Under the pieces are notes generated by a model, which worked only from the letters and a program-made list of their open reading frames with translations, did not search any database and had not been told where the DNA came from. Position numbers and translations under genes: made by a program. This document shows, piece after piece, positions 20,199 to 32,109 of a stretch of DNA of 64,000 nucleotides; position 1 is the first letter of the stretch; every line of letters begins with the position of its first letter. Source of the DNA: Zea mays (Eukaryota > Streptophyta > Magnoliopsida > Poales > Poaceae). The stretch lies in assembly GCF_902167145.1 (NCBI RefSeq), contig NC_050097.1:113927982-113991981 (forward strand). Reading direction: 5' to 3'.

Positions 20199-23179
20199 TT
20201 AAAAGAAATTCCTAGAATCAAGGATATTTAGCTCATGCCTAAGTTTGTTAAATGTTTGTTCATCTAGTGGCTTGGTAAAGATATCGGCTAATTGTTCCTT
20301 AGTGTTAATATATGCAATCTCGATATCTCCCTTTTGTTGGTGATCCCTTAAGAAATGATACCGAATGCCTATGTGTTTAGTGCGGCTATGTTCAATGGGA
20401 TTATCCGCCATGCGGATTGCACTCTCATTATCACATAGAAGAGGAACTTTGGTTAATTAGTAACCATAGTCCCTAAGGGTTTGCCTCATCCAAAGTAGTT
20501 GCGCGCAACAATGACCTGCGACAATATACTCGGCTTCGGCGGTAGAAAGAGCTACAGAATTTTGCTTCTTTGAAGCCCAAGACACCAAGGATCTTCCCAA
20601 GAACTGACAAGTCCCCGATGTGCTCTTTCTATTAATCTTACACCCCGCCCAATCGGCATCCGAATAACCAATTAAATCAAATGTGGATCCCCTAGGATAC
20701 CAAAGCCCAAACTTAGGAGTATAAACCAAATATCTCAAGATTCGTTTTACGGCCGTAAGGTGAGCTTCCTTAGGGTCGGCTTGGAATCTTGCACACATGC
20801 ATACGGAAAGCATAATATCCGGTTGAGATGCACATAGATAGAGTAAAGATCCTATCATCGACCGGTATACCTTTTGATCTACGGATTTACCTCCCGTGTC
20901 GAGGTCGAGATGCCCATTGGTTCCCATGGGTGTCTTGATGGGCTTGGCATCCTTCATCCCAAACTTGGTTAGAATGTCTAGAATGTACTTCGTTTGGCTA
21001 ATGAAGGTGCCCTCTTGGAGTTGCTTCACTTGAAATTCCAAGAAGTACTTCAACTCCCCCATCATCGACATCTCGAATTTCTGTGTCATGATCCTACTAA
21101 ATTACTCACATGTAGATTCGTTAGTAGACCCAAATATAATATCATCAACATAAATTTGGCATACAAACAAATCATTGTCAAAAGTTTTAGTAAATAAAGT
21201 AGGATCGGCCTTTCCGACTTTGAAGCCATTAGTGATAAGAAAATCTCTTAGGCATTCATACCATGCTCTTGGGGCTTGCTTGAGCCCATAAAGCGCCTTA
21301 GAGAGTTTATACACATGATTAGGGTACTCACTATCTTCAAAGCCGGGAGGTTGCTCAACATAGACCTCTTCCTTGATTGGTCCATTGAGGAAGGCACTTT
21401 TCACGTCCATTTGATAAAGCTTGAAGCCATGGTAAGTAGCATAGGCAAGTAAAATGCGAATTGACTCAAGCCTAGCTATGGGTGCATAGGTTTCACCGAA
21501 ATCCAAACCTTCGACTTGTGAATACCCCTTGGCCACAAGTCGGGCTTTGTTCCTTGTCACCACACCATGCTCATCTTTTTTGTTGCGGAAGACCCACTTG
21601 GTTCCTACAACATTTTGGTTAGGACGTGGAACTAAATGCCATACCTCATTCCTAGTGAAATTGTTGAGCTCCTCTTGCATTGCCACCACCCAATCCGAAT
21701 CTTGAAGTGCTTCCTCTACCCTGTGTGGCTCAATAGAGGAAACAAAAGAGTAATGTTCACAAAAATGAGCAACACGAGATCGAGTAGTTACCCCCTTTTG
21801 AATATCGCCTAGAATGGTGTTCACGGGGTGATCTCATTGGATTGCTTGGTGGACTCTTGGGTGTGGCGGCCTTATAGCTTGTTCTTCTTCCTCATCTTGA
21901 TCATGGGCATCTCCCCCTTGATCATTGCTCTCCTCTTGAGGTGGCTCAACTCCTTGATCTTCTCCTTTATCATTTTGAGTCTCATCCTCATCTTGAGTTG
22001 GTGGAGATGCTTGCATGGAGGAAGATGGTTGATCTTGTGCATGTGGTGGCTCTTCGGATTCCTTAGGACACACATCCCCAATGGACATGTTCCTTAGTGC
22101 GACGCACGAAGCCTCTTCATCACCTATCTCATCAAGATCAACTTGCTCTACTTGAGAGCCATTAGTCTCATCAAACACAATGTCACAAGAAACTTCAACT
22201 TGTCCAGAAGACTTGTTAAAGACTCTATATACCCTTGTGTTTGAATCATATCCTAGTAAAAAGCCTTCTACAACCTTAGGAGCAAATTTAGATTTTCTAC
22301 CTCTTTTAACAAGAATAAAACATTTGCTACCAAACACTCTAAAATATGAAACATTGGGCTTTTTACCGGTTAGGAGTTCATACGATGTCTTCTTGAGGAT
22401 TCGGTGTAGATATAACCGGTTGATGGCGTAGCAAGCGGTGTTGACCGCCTCGGCCCAAAACCGATTCGAAGTCTTGTACTCATCAAGCATGGTCCTTGCC
22501 ATGTCCAAAAGAGTTATATTCTTCCTCTCCACTACACCATTTTGTTGTGGCGTGTAGGGAGAAGAGAACTCATGCTTGATGCCCTCCTCCTCAAGGAAGC
22601 CTTCGATTTGTGAGTTCTTGAACTCCGTCCCGTTGTCGCTTCTAATTTTCTTGATCCTTAAGCCGAACTCATTTTGAGCCCGTCTCAAGAATCCCTTTAA
22701 GGTCTCTTGGGTATGAGATTTTTCCTGTAAAAAGAACACCCAAGTGAAGCGAGAATAGTCATCCATAATAACTAGACAGTACTTACTCCCGCCGATGCTT
22801 ATGTAAGCTATCGGGCCGAATAGGTCCATGTGTAGGAGCTCGAGTGGCCTGTCAGTCGTCATGATGTTCTTGTGTGGATGATGAACACCAACTTGCTTCC
22901 CTGCCTGACATGCGCTACAAATCCTGTCTTTCTCAAAATGAACATTTGTTAGTCCCAAAATGTGTTCTCCCTTTAGAAGCTTGTGAAGATTCTTCATTCC
23001 AACATGTGCTAGTCGGCGATGCCAGAGCCAGCACATGTTAGTCTTAGCAATTAAGCAAGTGTCAAGTTCAGCTCTATCAAAATCTACTAAGTATAGCTGA
23101 CCCTCTAACACTCCCTTAAATGCTATTGAATCATCACTTCTTCTAAAGATAGTAACACCTGTATCTGTAAAAAGACAGT
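20199..23179 (-). pseudogene. pol: Element C pol: integrase, reverse transcriptase, RNase H
   Basis: Read from 23179 leftwards: GAG-pre-integrase (LWHRRLAHVG, CSACQAGK), integrase core with DLFGP, SDNGTEF and YTPQQNGVVER (D,D,E residues present), a long acidic Gln-rich linker, reverse transcriptase with [12 protein letters not shown] and [11 protein letters not shown], then RNase H with GYSDADWAG and STAEAEYI. The frame is broken by in-frame stops at 21834-21836 (after the linker), 21102-21104 (just after the YVDD region) and 20457-20459 (in RNase H); the last piece ends at 20199. All catalytic motifs are readable, so decay is recent. The first part of pol lies beyond element B at 39094-39345. 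Confidence 0.88.
23175..23179. other. Target-site duplication of element B (left copy, ACAGT)
   Basis: ACAGT precedes the B terminus at 23180 and recurs at 39094-39098 after the right LTR. The pol frame of element C can be followed across this site once B is ignored. Confidence 0.95.
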
Positions 23180-23803
23180 TGTTGGGGATTTGTTCTTAAA
23201 TGCTTTGAATCAAGAACAAGGCAACATAAAATGTTAAATATTAATGCCCTTCGTCCGCTGAAGCATTATCTCCCCAAGGGTTTAATGAACTTCGGACGAA
23301 GACCATGAACAAAATATCACGAAGGTCATACCTTCGTGATCAGAAAAACAATATGAAATAAAATATAAAACATGGAGTATGAGAGAGAGATATGCCATAG
23401 ATAGATAACATTATTCACATATTTTATTATATGAATTTAAATACCAAAACATAATGTTTAGGCACATTTATACCTTAGCCTTGGCAGGAAACAATAATTC
23501 TAGAGCAATGCGTTTGCAATTACAGAATCGTGTGAACAGTAAAGGAATACTGTTCACTATTTATAGGCACAGGACACAGCATGTAAGGAATTACAATCAT
23601 ACCCCTTATAAAAGTTTACAACAATGACTCAGACCCTCATGGGCTAAAAGGTCATTCTATCTTTAAGTCGGTTCGATCCTTCATCTTCGGATACGCTATA
23701 ACACCGAAGCTTCATGAGTGGTAGCTTCGGCATCACGTATAAGAAGTTTTTGTCGAAGCTGTTTTTCCTACAGGACCTTCGGCGATGAAGCATGGTCCCA
23801 ACA
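23180..23803 (-). repeat. Element B 3' LTR (left)
   Basis: 624 bp. TATAAATAG on the - strand is at 23557-23565. Its right-hand partner starts TGTTGGGGACTTG exactly like the LTR of element A, and both LTR families share the 'AAGAACAAGGCAACATAAAA' block, so A and B belong to related subfamilies. The purine tract GCGAAGGGCTAC (- strand) lies just inside at 23804-23815. Confidence 0.93.
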
Positions 23804-24060
23804 GTAGCCCTTCGCGGTGCTAGATCGTTTTTTGTAACGAGCTTGATCCGTGAAAAAAGTCTTTTAGGCTTCGGGAAGCCGAAGGTCCGAAAAACACCTT
23901 CCCTGAGCTCGTTGCCGAGAAACGATACAGTTTCCGAGCGCGGAGCGGTCCCACCATGCAGGTTCATTTTCTTGGTTTTTGCGGCCCATCATTCAGTGGG
24001 TGCGAGCGATTGTTTGCCCGGTGTAAAAATCTTGACGATTCACCTTCTTACCTGTAGCTC

Positions 24061-24068
24061 TATATAAA
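24061..24068 (+). promoter_or_regulatory. TATA box of the antisense gene in element B
   Basis: TATATAAA about 200 bp upstream of the ATG at 24263, at a position equivalent to 4255-4262 in element A. Confidence 0.55.
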
Positions 24069-25854
24069 CAGACAGGTAGGTGTGAAGTTACCACAGCATT
24101 CATTGCTATTGCATTGTTTTGCTGCCAAAAATTTAACCATAGCCGAAGCTTGACTTTTGCATTCAAACGAAGCTCCAGTTTGGACTCTGCTTCGTCACAA
24201 GAAGAGCTTTGGAAAAAAAGGTTATTGATTTCCAAGGAATTTTCAAGAAAATTTAAAATCAAATGGCCAGAGTATGCTCCACTGCTAGGGTTGAGCGTGA
24301 TGGAGATGAGACCGAAGCCGCTGAAACTGTTCCGATTTCTGAAGCAATGAGGCGCTCTGGGCTGGTTTCATCAGAGGACACACCTGCTGCCGAAGCAACA
24401 CAAGCTGATGTTGAAGAAGTTGGTTCCGAAGATGAGTACAGCTGCGGGATGCCAAGTAAACCTAGTCATTTGGACTTTGGAAAGTCTACCATCTCTGGAG
24501 CTGATCTTCCAAAAATGGTGAAGCTGGGCTACTTCAGTGAAGCAAAAAAGGAGCTGGTTCGTTTTGGCGGAGAGGAAACTATTCCGAAGCCAGAAAAGAA
24601 TGAGGTTGTAGTGTTCAAAAGCTTCTTTAAAGCAGGATTAAGATTTCCTTTGAATGGGATGATTGCTGATGTTTTGAGGAAGTTTGGGGTTTACCTTCAT
24701 AAGCTGACCCCTAATGCTATCGTTAGATTAAGCGTTTATATTTGGGCCCTTCGTAGCCAGGGAGTGGAACCGTTCGGTGAGGGTTTCTGCCGAGTTCATG
24801 AATTACATTACCAGACTAAAGCCAGAGGAGATGGTCTACATGAGAATTTTGGTTGCTACAACTTTGCTTATCGCAAGACTATGAAGTTTCCAGTGATAAG
24901 CTACCGAAGCAAATGGCCGGCCGGATGGAAGTCTGAATGGTTTTATGTTAAAGTTGACAAAGATGAAGATAAATTGGTCCAGAGTCCGCTAGAGCTAACC
25001 TTCGGAGAGACGAGGCCCCGATGCAACATGATAAGGGGGAGCCCGAGCCAGATTGCTTTGGCTGAATTTCGAGTGATTTCAGATCATATTGGCACTAGAG
25101 ACTTGGTGCAGGAATTTCTGGCTTTTAAAGTGTTCCCAACAATGAGGGAGTGGGAGATGCCGAAGCTGGAGGGAGAAAAGAAAAAGGGAGAACTTGTTCG
25201 ATTGCCTTATTACTACAAGTTTAAGAAACACTTTAAAAACCCCTGCCAGGAATGGTTGGGCACAATCGAGATTATGTGCAACGATATCCTCAGAAATTAT
25301 TCTAAGAAAGAAGATCAGTTGATGACTGCAGCCTTCGGCACTCGTCCGAAGCGAAGATTGAATCGTGTGCTAGATGCCTTGAATTTTGATTACCCTGATT
25401 ATGAGCAACTGGGCGGAGATGCCGAAGGCCCGAAGAGAAAGAGGATTGCCAGCGCCCTGGACAAAGAAAGCACCAAATTGGCTAAAAAGGAAAAAGAAAT
25501 TTCTGAAAAACTGAGCCCTGAGCCGAAGGTAGCTGCTCCAAGGAAAAGAAAAGCTGCATCTCCAAAACCTGCATCTCCAAAACCAAAGACATCAGCCCGA
25601 GAGGAGGAAGCTCCTGCAACACCTTCTGCTGCCGAAGTGGAAGAGATTTTGAAGGTAATGACTGAACCTTTGCCTGTCAAGCTAAGTCCGCTGGCGCCAG
25701 AACTGACGAAGTTTTTTCAGAAGGACAAAGAAGCTTCGGCAGCAGAAAGTCCCGCAAAGCCGAAAAAACGAAGAATTATCCAAGTGGCAGATGTCATTCA
25801 TCAGACATCACCACCGATATCGGCGTCAAAAATTGTCATTGCCGAAACCACCGG

Positions 25855-25960
25855 AACTGAAACCATTGGAGCCGAAACCGCCGGAGCCGAAGCCACCGGA
25901 GCCGAAGCTACCGGAGCAACCACTGAAGCCGAAGCCACCGGAGCCGATACCGGGACCACC
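25855..25960 (+). repeat. GCCGAAGCCACCGGA minisatellite in the antisense gene
   Basis: About seven imperfect copies of a 12-15 bp unit (GAAACCGCCGGAGCC / GAAGCCACCGGAGCC) encode a run of Glu-Ala-Thr-Gly-Ala. The unit is in multiples of three, so the frame is kept. Element A lacks the run at the matching position. Confidence 0.75.
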
Positions 25961-27085
25961 GAAGATCCTAACCTGGAAACCACGCTTGATGATATTGACA
26001 ATATACTTCTGAGAATGGCTGAAGAAGAAGCTGTTGTGGTTGCGGTGAATACGGCAACTGAAAAAGGAAAAGAGCAGATTGAAGACATTTTGGAAGAAGG
26101 AAATTTTAATTTTCAAGATATACTTGGACAAGAGTTAACAGAGGCTGAAAAAGAAGAGCTAAAGAAATATGCTATATCCTGTGGATACAAACCAGGGTCT
26201 CTGCTATTTGGTGGGGTCAATGAAGGGAAGCTAAGATGCCTTCGGAATCGAACCGAGGCCAAGGTTGTTAGGACCTTCTCCAAAAGCGTTGGCCTGCCGA
26301 AGATAGAAGCAGACCTCTGCAGGTACCAGCGACAGCATATCGCCGGTAGCTTGCTCTATGCTAATTTCAAGGTAAAAAACTCTCAATTTTTTATTATTAA
26401 TTTTTTATTTCTTTTTTTGAATTAAGTTGTTTTCTGACGAAGGTTGTTTTGGCAGAGTATACTTCTAAGTAAAGTGCTGAGAATGCAACAAGATCTTGAA
26501 GATGAGAAAAACGAAGCTACCATCAAAGATCTAGAAAACAAAGTCAGAAATTACGAAGCTGCTCTGAAGGAAAAAGACTCCGTCATTCAAGACCTTGAAA
26601 TCAAAGTTAAAGATCACGAAGCTGCCTTGGAAAAGAAAGACTTCGTCATTCATTCTATGGAAGGTTCACTGGGTGAAGCCCAAGTCGAAAATAACAAATT
26701 AAACAATGAATTACTTATAAAATCAGAAAAGTCTAAGCAGGAAAATAAAAATCTCGAAACAAATCTCAAGACCGAAATCGAGAAGAATTCAAATTTGCAA
26801 AAATCATTGAAGGAGCTTCAGAAGAAATGCTTAGATTTCGGGAGTTGATGTGTGCAGCGGCTGAAGGATGTGTTTCACTCAATTGGAGCCAGCTCTGATA
26901 AGTTTACACCTTCAACTGAAAATCTGCCAAGCACCTTGGAATACATTGAGGGCGAAGTTGATGCACTTGACGAAGTTATTGCTGGGCATGCTGATTTATG
27001 CGCCCTGCTAGCTTCTCGAGGCACAACTACCGCTTTTCTGAAGGCTGGCTGCACGCACGGAAAAATTGTAAATAGGCCAAACTTC

Positions 27086-27090
27086 AGCTT
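27086..27090. other. Target-site duplication of element G (left copy, AGCTT)
   Basis: AGCTT directly precedes TGTAAGG at 27091 and recurs at 33502-33506 after the right LTR of G. Confidence 0.95.
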
Positions 27091-28503
27091 TGTAAGGAAA
27101 ATGGACCCCGGGCCTTTTGGCTAATTGAGTTTTGGTGTTTGATGAACAAACACAATCCGTGAACTAATAAGTTTTCTAGTGTTTGTGTTTGTAGTTCACA
27201 GGATGCAAAGAGAATTGGACCAAGGCAATGAGGATGCAACACCTCAAAAGAAGACATAAAAAGATGCATAGGAGTCCAATACTCAAGAACAAGAAGCCCG
27301 AAGAAATCAGCGAAGAAATCCAATATAAGGGCTGTCAGCCAGCGCCTGGTGGCGCATCGGACATTGGTGTCCGGTGTGCACCGGACTGTCCGGTGAGGCA
27401 CCGGACAGTCTGCGCAGAGAGGCCGCAGACAGACGCTCTCTGGCTGTAGCACCGGACTGTCCGGTGTGCACCAGACTGTCCGGTGTGCCAACGGGCAGAC
27501 GACAACGGTCGGATCCAACGGTCGACTGCTACAGGCGCCAACGGTCGGCTGACGTGGCGTGCACCGGACATCTACTGTGCAGTGTCCGGTGGTGCACCGG
27601 ACTGTCCGGTGCACCCGACGATAGAAAGCTGCTGCTTTCTGTCCAACGGCTAGTTGGGGGTGTGGAGGCTATAAATACCACCCCAACCGGCCATTCTCAA
27701 GTGTGAGAGCCCAAGCAACATACCAAGACACATAGTGCATATTTCCAAGAGCTCAAACACCCAAGTGCTTAATAGAATCACTCGGTGATTAGCGTAGGTG
27801 CTTTGCGAAGTGCTTAGGTTAGTTAGACCGCTTTAGCGCTTGCTCTAGGTGAACCCTAGTTAGTTGAGTGAGTTTTGTAAAACCACACAACCCCTCGGCT
27901 CTTGTGTGAGTCGTTGTAATTGTACCGAGTGGGGCGAGAGTCTTGCGAGACCGTGACAACCGCGTTTGTGTCACGGCCGCCACCGTGTACCGGAGGGAAC
28001 GAGGCCCGCGGCGTTTCGGCCAGAAGCTCGATAGTGGAGACGGCGGGGAGCGTCCGAGAGGAGCCGGAAGCGGAGCACCACTTGCGCGTGGAGAAGGCCC
28101 ACGGCTCTCTACGGAGTTACTCGACCGAGGTGCTTGGCCCTCGCGTGGGCTTCCCTTTGCGTAGGGGCACCAACGAGGATTAGTCGGGACCTTGCGTGGT
28201 TCCGGATACCTCGGTAAAAATACCGGCGTCATCCACGAGAGTTTGCTTCTCTACTTAGCTCTTTACATTCTGCATTTACATTAAGCATTTAAGTTTCAAT
28301 CTTGCAGTCATACTTATTTAGTGTAGATTGAAACTTAGCCTTTGCGGTAGAGATAGCAACACTTAGACAAAACCTAGTTTGCACATTCTAGTTTGATTAC
28401 TTGCATAGGTTTTGCTCTAGGGATTTAATTGTGGCCTAGTTTAGTAAAAGTTTTAGAAGTCCTAATTCACCCCCCCCCTCTTAGGCGTCACCCGTTTCCT
28501 ACA
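27091..28503 (+). repeat. Element G 5' LTR
   Basis: 1413 bp. TATAAATA at 27670-27677. Palindromes of the CACCGGACTGTCCGGTG type are packed into 27345-27615, upstream of the TATA box. A GC-rich transcribed part (27920-28200) looks like an ORF but is shared by both LTRs and has no protein features. Confidence 0.93.
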
Positions 28504-28505
28504 AG

Positions 28506-28518
28506 TGGTATCAAAGCC
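28506..28518 (+). other. Element G primer-binding site
   Basis: TGGTATCAAAGCC two bases after the LTR. It fits the initiator-methionine tRNA complement (TGGTATCAGAGC) with one change. Confidence 0.85.
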
Positions 28519-28583
28519 GGTTTGGCTCATTTAAAATGCTTTAGCTTCACCGCTAAAAGAGCCGACGCTTTTTAGAGGAAGGG

Positions 28584-30692
28584 ATGGATACCCATAGGCC
28601 ACCACACTTCGACGGCACTAACTTCCCATATTATAGTGCTAGAATGGCTTGTTACCTAGAGGCCATTGATCTAGGTGTTTGGAGAGTCACTCGTGACGGG
28701 ATGAAACCTCTCAAGAATCCCGAGAAACCCCCCACGAGTGAGGAAAAAGAAATTCACTTAAATGCTAGAGCCAAAAATTGCTTGTATGAATCTCTCAGCA
28801 TGGATATTTTTAATCAAGTATTTACCTTGAGAACTGCTAATGAGATTTGGCTAAAATTGCATGAGCTCCATGATGGCACATCCAATGTCCATGAGCAAAA
28901 ACATTGCCTAGTCTTGAATGAGTATAATTCTTTTGCTATGAAAGATGATGAGCTTGTTAGAGACATGTATTCTCGTTTGAATCTAATTATCAATGAGCTC
29001 AATTCTATTGGCATTAATAAGCTAGGTGATGCGGACATTGTGAGGAAGATTATCTCCCTGCTACCACAACAAAGATATGGGAGCATCATCACCATCCTTC
29101 ACAACATGGAGGATTTGAGCAACATGACCCCGACCATTGTGATTGGGAAAATCGCGGCCTTTGAGATGTCGCGAAAAATGAGTCGGGGAGAGGAGCCAAC
29201 TTCCTCAAGGCCATATGCTTTTGCATGTGATGAAAGGAAGGACAAAAAGAAGGCTCCCACTCCAAGTTCCTCAAGTGAAGAAGAGGAAGAAGAAGAAAGT
29301 GATGATGATGAAGATAATCAACCATGCACATCATCCTCCGAGGACGAAGAAACAATCCGACGCGTCGGAAAGGTAATGAGGATGATCCGCAAGATTAATC
29401 TAATGGGTGTGCCCCTGCAGGTCGAGGATCTTCTCTTTAACATTGACAGGAAAAAGCAAAGGAAGAGAGGATGCTTCGCATGTGGGGAGAAGGGCCACTT
29501 CAGGGACAACTGTCCAAATATAGCCAAGCCCAAAAAGGAGAGGAGCAAAGGCAAGGCGCTAACAAGTGTTAGAACTTGGGATGATTCTTCAAGTGAAGAT
29601 GAACCTCCAAGGACGCGCAGCCACCGGTCCTCGTCACGATCATCACGGTCATCACGCAAATGCCTTATGGCAAGAGGTAACAAAAGCATTCCATCCTCTA
29701 GTGATGAAAGTAGTAGTAGTAATGATGAAGGTGAGGGAAAGCCCTCTCTAGATGAGCTTGTGGAAGCCGTAGAATTTTTCCAGGATGTTTGCACTAAGCA
29801 AAAAGCTCAACTTAAAACTTTGAAAAATAAGTTGGTTAGCTCTCAAAATGATTACAAAGGTTTGCTAGAAAAATTTGAAACTTTTGCAAACTTAAATAGT
29901 GAGCTATCAACTAAAATTGAGCTATTAGAATCTAGTGCTCCATCCACTGCTACCGATGATAGCCTTATTAAAAAGAATGAAAAACTTAAGGCTAAGTTAG
30001 CTAGCTCCCAAGAAGCTATTGAAAATTTGCTAGATAAGATGGAAATTCTTAGCATACACAATAATGAGCTAACTACTAAGCTAGAAAACATTGGTAGCAC
30101 CCCAGCAGCATCTTTAGTTGAAATACCTGAAATAATTAAGAAAGATGCTTCTACTTCCTGCTTTGATTTAATTGATGATTCTAACCCCTGCAACCAAGTC
30201 GTTGTTGAGAATATTGTTGTAAAGACATGTTCGGATGAGGTTGCAAAGGAAAATGAACAATTAAAGCAAGAAGTGGCTCGCCTTGGCAAGGCTTTGTATG
30301 ACAAGAAAGGCAAGGCCAAACAAATCCGACCTTCACAGGATAACACCACTGCGGGAGTGAACAAGCCTATGGAGGGAGAAACTGTGATTTGTAGACTATG
30401 CCACATGGAAGGCCACAAGTCTTTCCAATGCAAGGCGACGATCGGGGATAAACCAAGGCGAAAGCTCAAGCAAAAGCCATCAAGCAAAATCTCCAACACC
30501 TACATCAAAAAGGTGGATAAAAAGGATGCTACACCATATTTGATCAAGAAGAAAAAGAACGGAAAGGTGATAGCAATCAAGGCCAACAAGCAAGCCAACA
30601 AAGGAAAGGGGGCTAAACGCATCTGGGTGCCAAAGGAGATAATTTCAACCATGAAAAGCACCAAGAAGGTTTGGATCCCGAAAGGGAAGTGA
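28584..30692 (+). CDS. gag: Element G Gag protein (intact, 702 aa)
   Basis: Structural polyprotein of a Ty1-copia element. Residues about 1-200 fit the copia gag domain (UBN2/Retrotran_gag type), with FDGTNFPYYSARM near the start and a conserved WLKLHELHDG region. A Ser/Glu/Asp-rich stretch is followed by the zinc knuckle CFACGEKGHFRDNC (CX2CX4HX4C) near residue 300, a long Ser-rich region, and coiled-coil-like repeats at about 410-520. A second CX2CX4HX4C knuckle, CRLCHMEGHKSFQC, is near residue 605. The end carries RIWVPK and VWIPK motifs, typical of Sirevirus Gag. The ATG at 28584 follows the primer-binding site closely. The frame is open throughout. There is no protease downstream. Confidence 0.9.
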   Translation: MDTHRPPHFDGTNFPYYSARMACYLEAIDLGVWRVTRDGMKPLKNPEKPPTSEEKEIHLNARAKNCLYESLSMDIFNQVFTLRTANEIWLKLHELHDGTSNVHEQKHCLVLNEYNSFAMKDDELVRDMYSRLNLIINELNSIGINKLGDADIVRKIISLLPQQRYGSIITILHNMEDLSNMTPTIVIGKIAAFEMSRKMSRGEEPTSSRPYAFACDERKDKKKAPTPSSSSEEEEEEESDDDEDNQPCTSSSEDEETIRRVGKVMRMIRKINLMGVPLQVEDLLFNIDRKKQRKRGCFACGEKGHFRDNCPNIAKPKKERSKGKALTSVRTWDDSSSEDEPPRTRSHRSSSRSSRSSRKCLMARGNKSIPSSSDESSSSNDEGEGKPSLDELVEAVEFFQDVCTKQKAQLKTLKNKLVSSQNDYKGLLEKFETFANLNSELSTKIELLESSAPSTATDDSLIKKNEKLKAKLASSQEAIENLLDKMEILSIHNNELTTKLENIGSTPAASLVEIPEIIKKDASTSCFDLIDDSNPCNQVVVENIVVKTCSDEVAKENEQLKQEVARLGKALYDKKGKAKQIRPSQDNTTAGVNKPMEGETVICRLCHMEGHKSFQCKATIGDKPRRKLKQKPSSKISNTYIKKVDKKDATPYLIKKKKNGKVIAIKANKQANKGKGAKRIWVPKEIISTMKSTKKVWIPKGK

Positions 30693-32109
30693 GTGGACCG
30701 AAGGTCCTCGGGAAATTTGGAGACTTGGCAAAATTGGGATGTATATCATGGGATACATCATATTGGATCAAGTTTATTGCCAAGTGGATTAGTAAAAATT
30801 GTGGACCCAAATTTCCCACCCATGACTAAGGTAACTAGTTTTATTGTATTTCTCGTTTTTAGATATGCGTATCTATTTATCTTTTATCTAGTTTACCTTT
30901 CTTGCCTAGTATTACATTTGTTATGTACTTTTGTTCAAAATCATGCATACTAGGTAAATCATATGGTAGGATTGCTTGTTTTTAAATTCATATACTTAAG
31001 CAAACCTACATGGCTTAAAATGTTTATTTAAGCACGGCACATAGCTTCTATATCACTCCATAGTAAATGATGCATCAATTGAAAATTTTGATTTCTACAA
31101 AGTGTATCATTTAACTTATATGTGCCAAAGTTTGGATTATGGATAATTTGCCCCTCTTGATATCAAATCAAAGTGCATGTCTCCTACAAGTATTCAAAAC
31201 TTGTATGCACACCTTTAGGGGGAGGTTACTCTATAATCTAACACTTTGAGACTAACACATCTTCAAGTCTATTTCATGTGATAGTCTTATTGTAAGGAAA
31301 ATAAGGTCCCCGGAGAAAGACAACAATCTTCCACTGCAAAATCTCCAAGAACTCTCATGTCTCTCAAGCTCGCCATTGATCTTCAATTGGTATCTTTTGA
31401 GACTACATTCAGTATCATTTACATGTCTTCTCCAATATTTGATTAGACTATATTTCATATCATATGCTTCCATGTTGCTAAAAATGCATAAGTAGTTAAC
31501 TCATATTCTATTACCTATGCATAAGGGAAGTTAGTCTTTTCAAATCATGACTTGCACCTCTAATTTTCACATGCTTTTTCCTAAGTAGAGGATCTCTGTC
31601 AAGGGGAGTATTTCTTCATCTCTAAAGGGGGAGAAAAACTCTTTCTAAAGGAGACAACTCATTTAGGGGGAGTAATCTTTTGAGGACTCCTTCAAGTGGT
31701 ATCATTCACACAGTTTAATTTAATATCCTTCTGGTGATATCATTTGATACAATTCTTGATGAGGGCAAGCTTTTATTTACTTCCTACATGCTTTTAATGT
31801 CTTCCTTTTCGGTGGTTGATGCCAAAGGGGGAGAAGTTTAGGGACCAAAGCAATGAAAACATATCAAACACCAAACACCACTAATTTAAAATTTTATATC
31901 TCCAAATGACTTTTTCAAGTGGTTTTGGTTATTTGGTCCAAAAATAGGAAGTAAGTGAATTATGGAGTTAGGGGGAGGCTTAAGTCCATAATATCACATT
32001 GTGGGGACAATCATGCATCTTAGCAAGTAGATTGCATATTTTCACTCAAATACTTGTATTATTTGCTTGCTTTGGTTGTGTTGTCATCAATCACCAAAAA
32101 GGGGGAGAT
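30693..32109 (+). repeat. Element G non-coding region with multiple purine tracts
   Basis: No pol is detectable. Purine tracts of the AAAGGGGGAG type are at 31624-31635, 31665-31672, 31824-31836, 31970-31978 and 32096-32109 (next to the LTR). The module around 31150-31280 (GTATGCACACCTTTAGGGGGAG ... TTTGAGACTAACACATC) is related to element H at 13110-13230, so G and H have similarly built 3' regions. Confidence 0.7.

Noticed and set aside
27345..27615. Array of short palindromic repeats (CACCGGACTGTCCGGTG) resembling a CRISPR array
   Set aside because: Spacing is irregular, there are no unique spacers of constant length, the block lies in LTRs of four elements, and the DNA is plant nuclear.
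27819..28232. 137-aa ORF (- strand) and opposing ORFs in the GC-rich LTR part
   Set aside because: Identical ORFs occur in both LTRs of G; this is transcribed untranslated LTR sequence without domain features.
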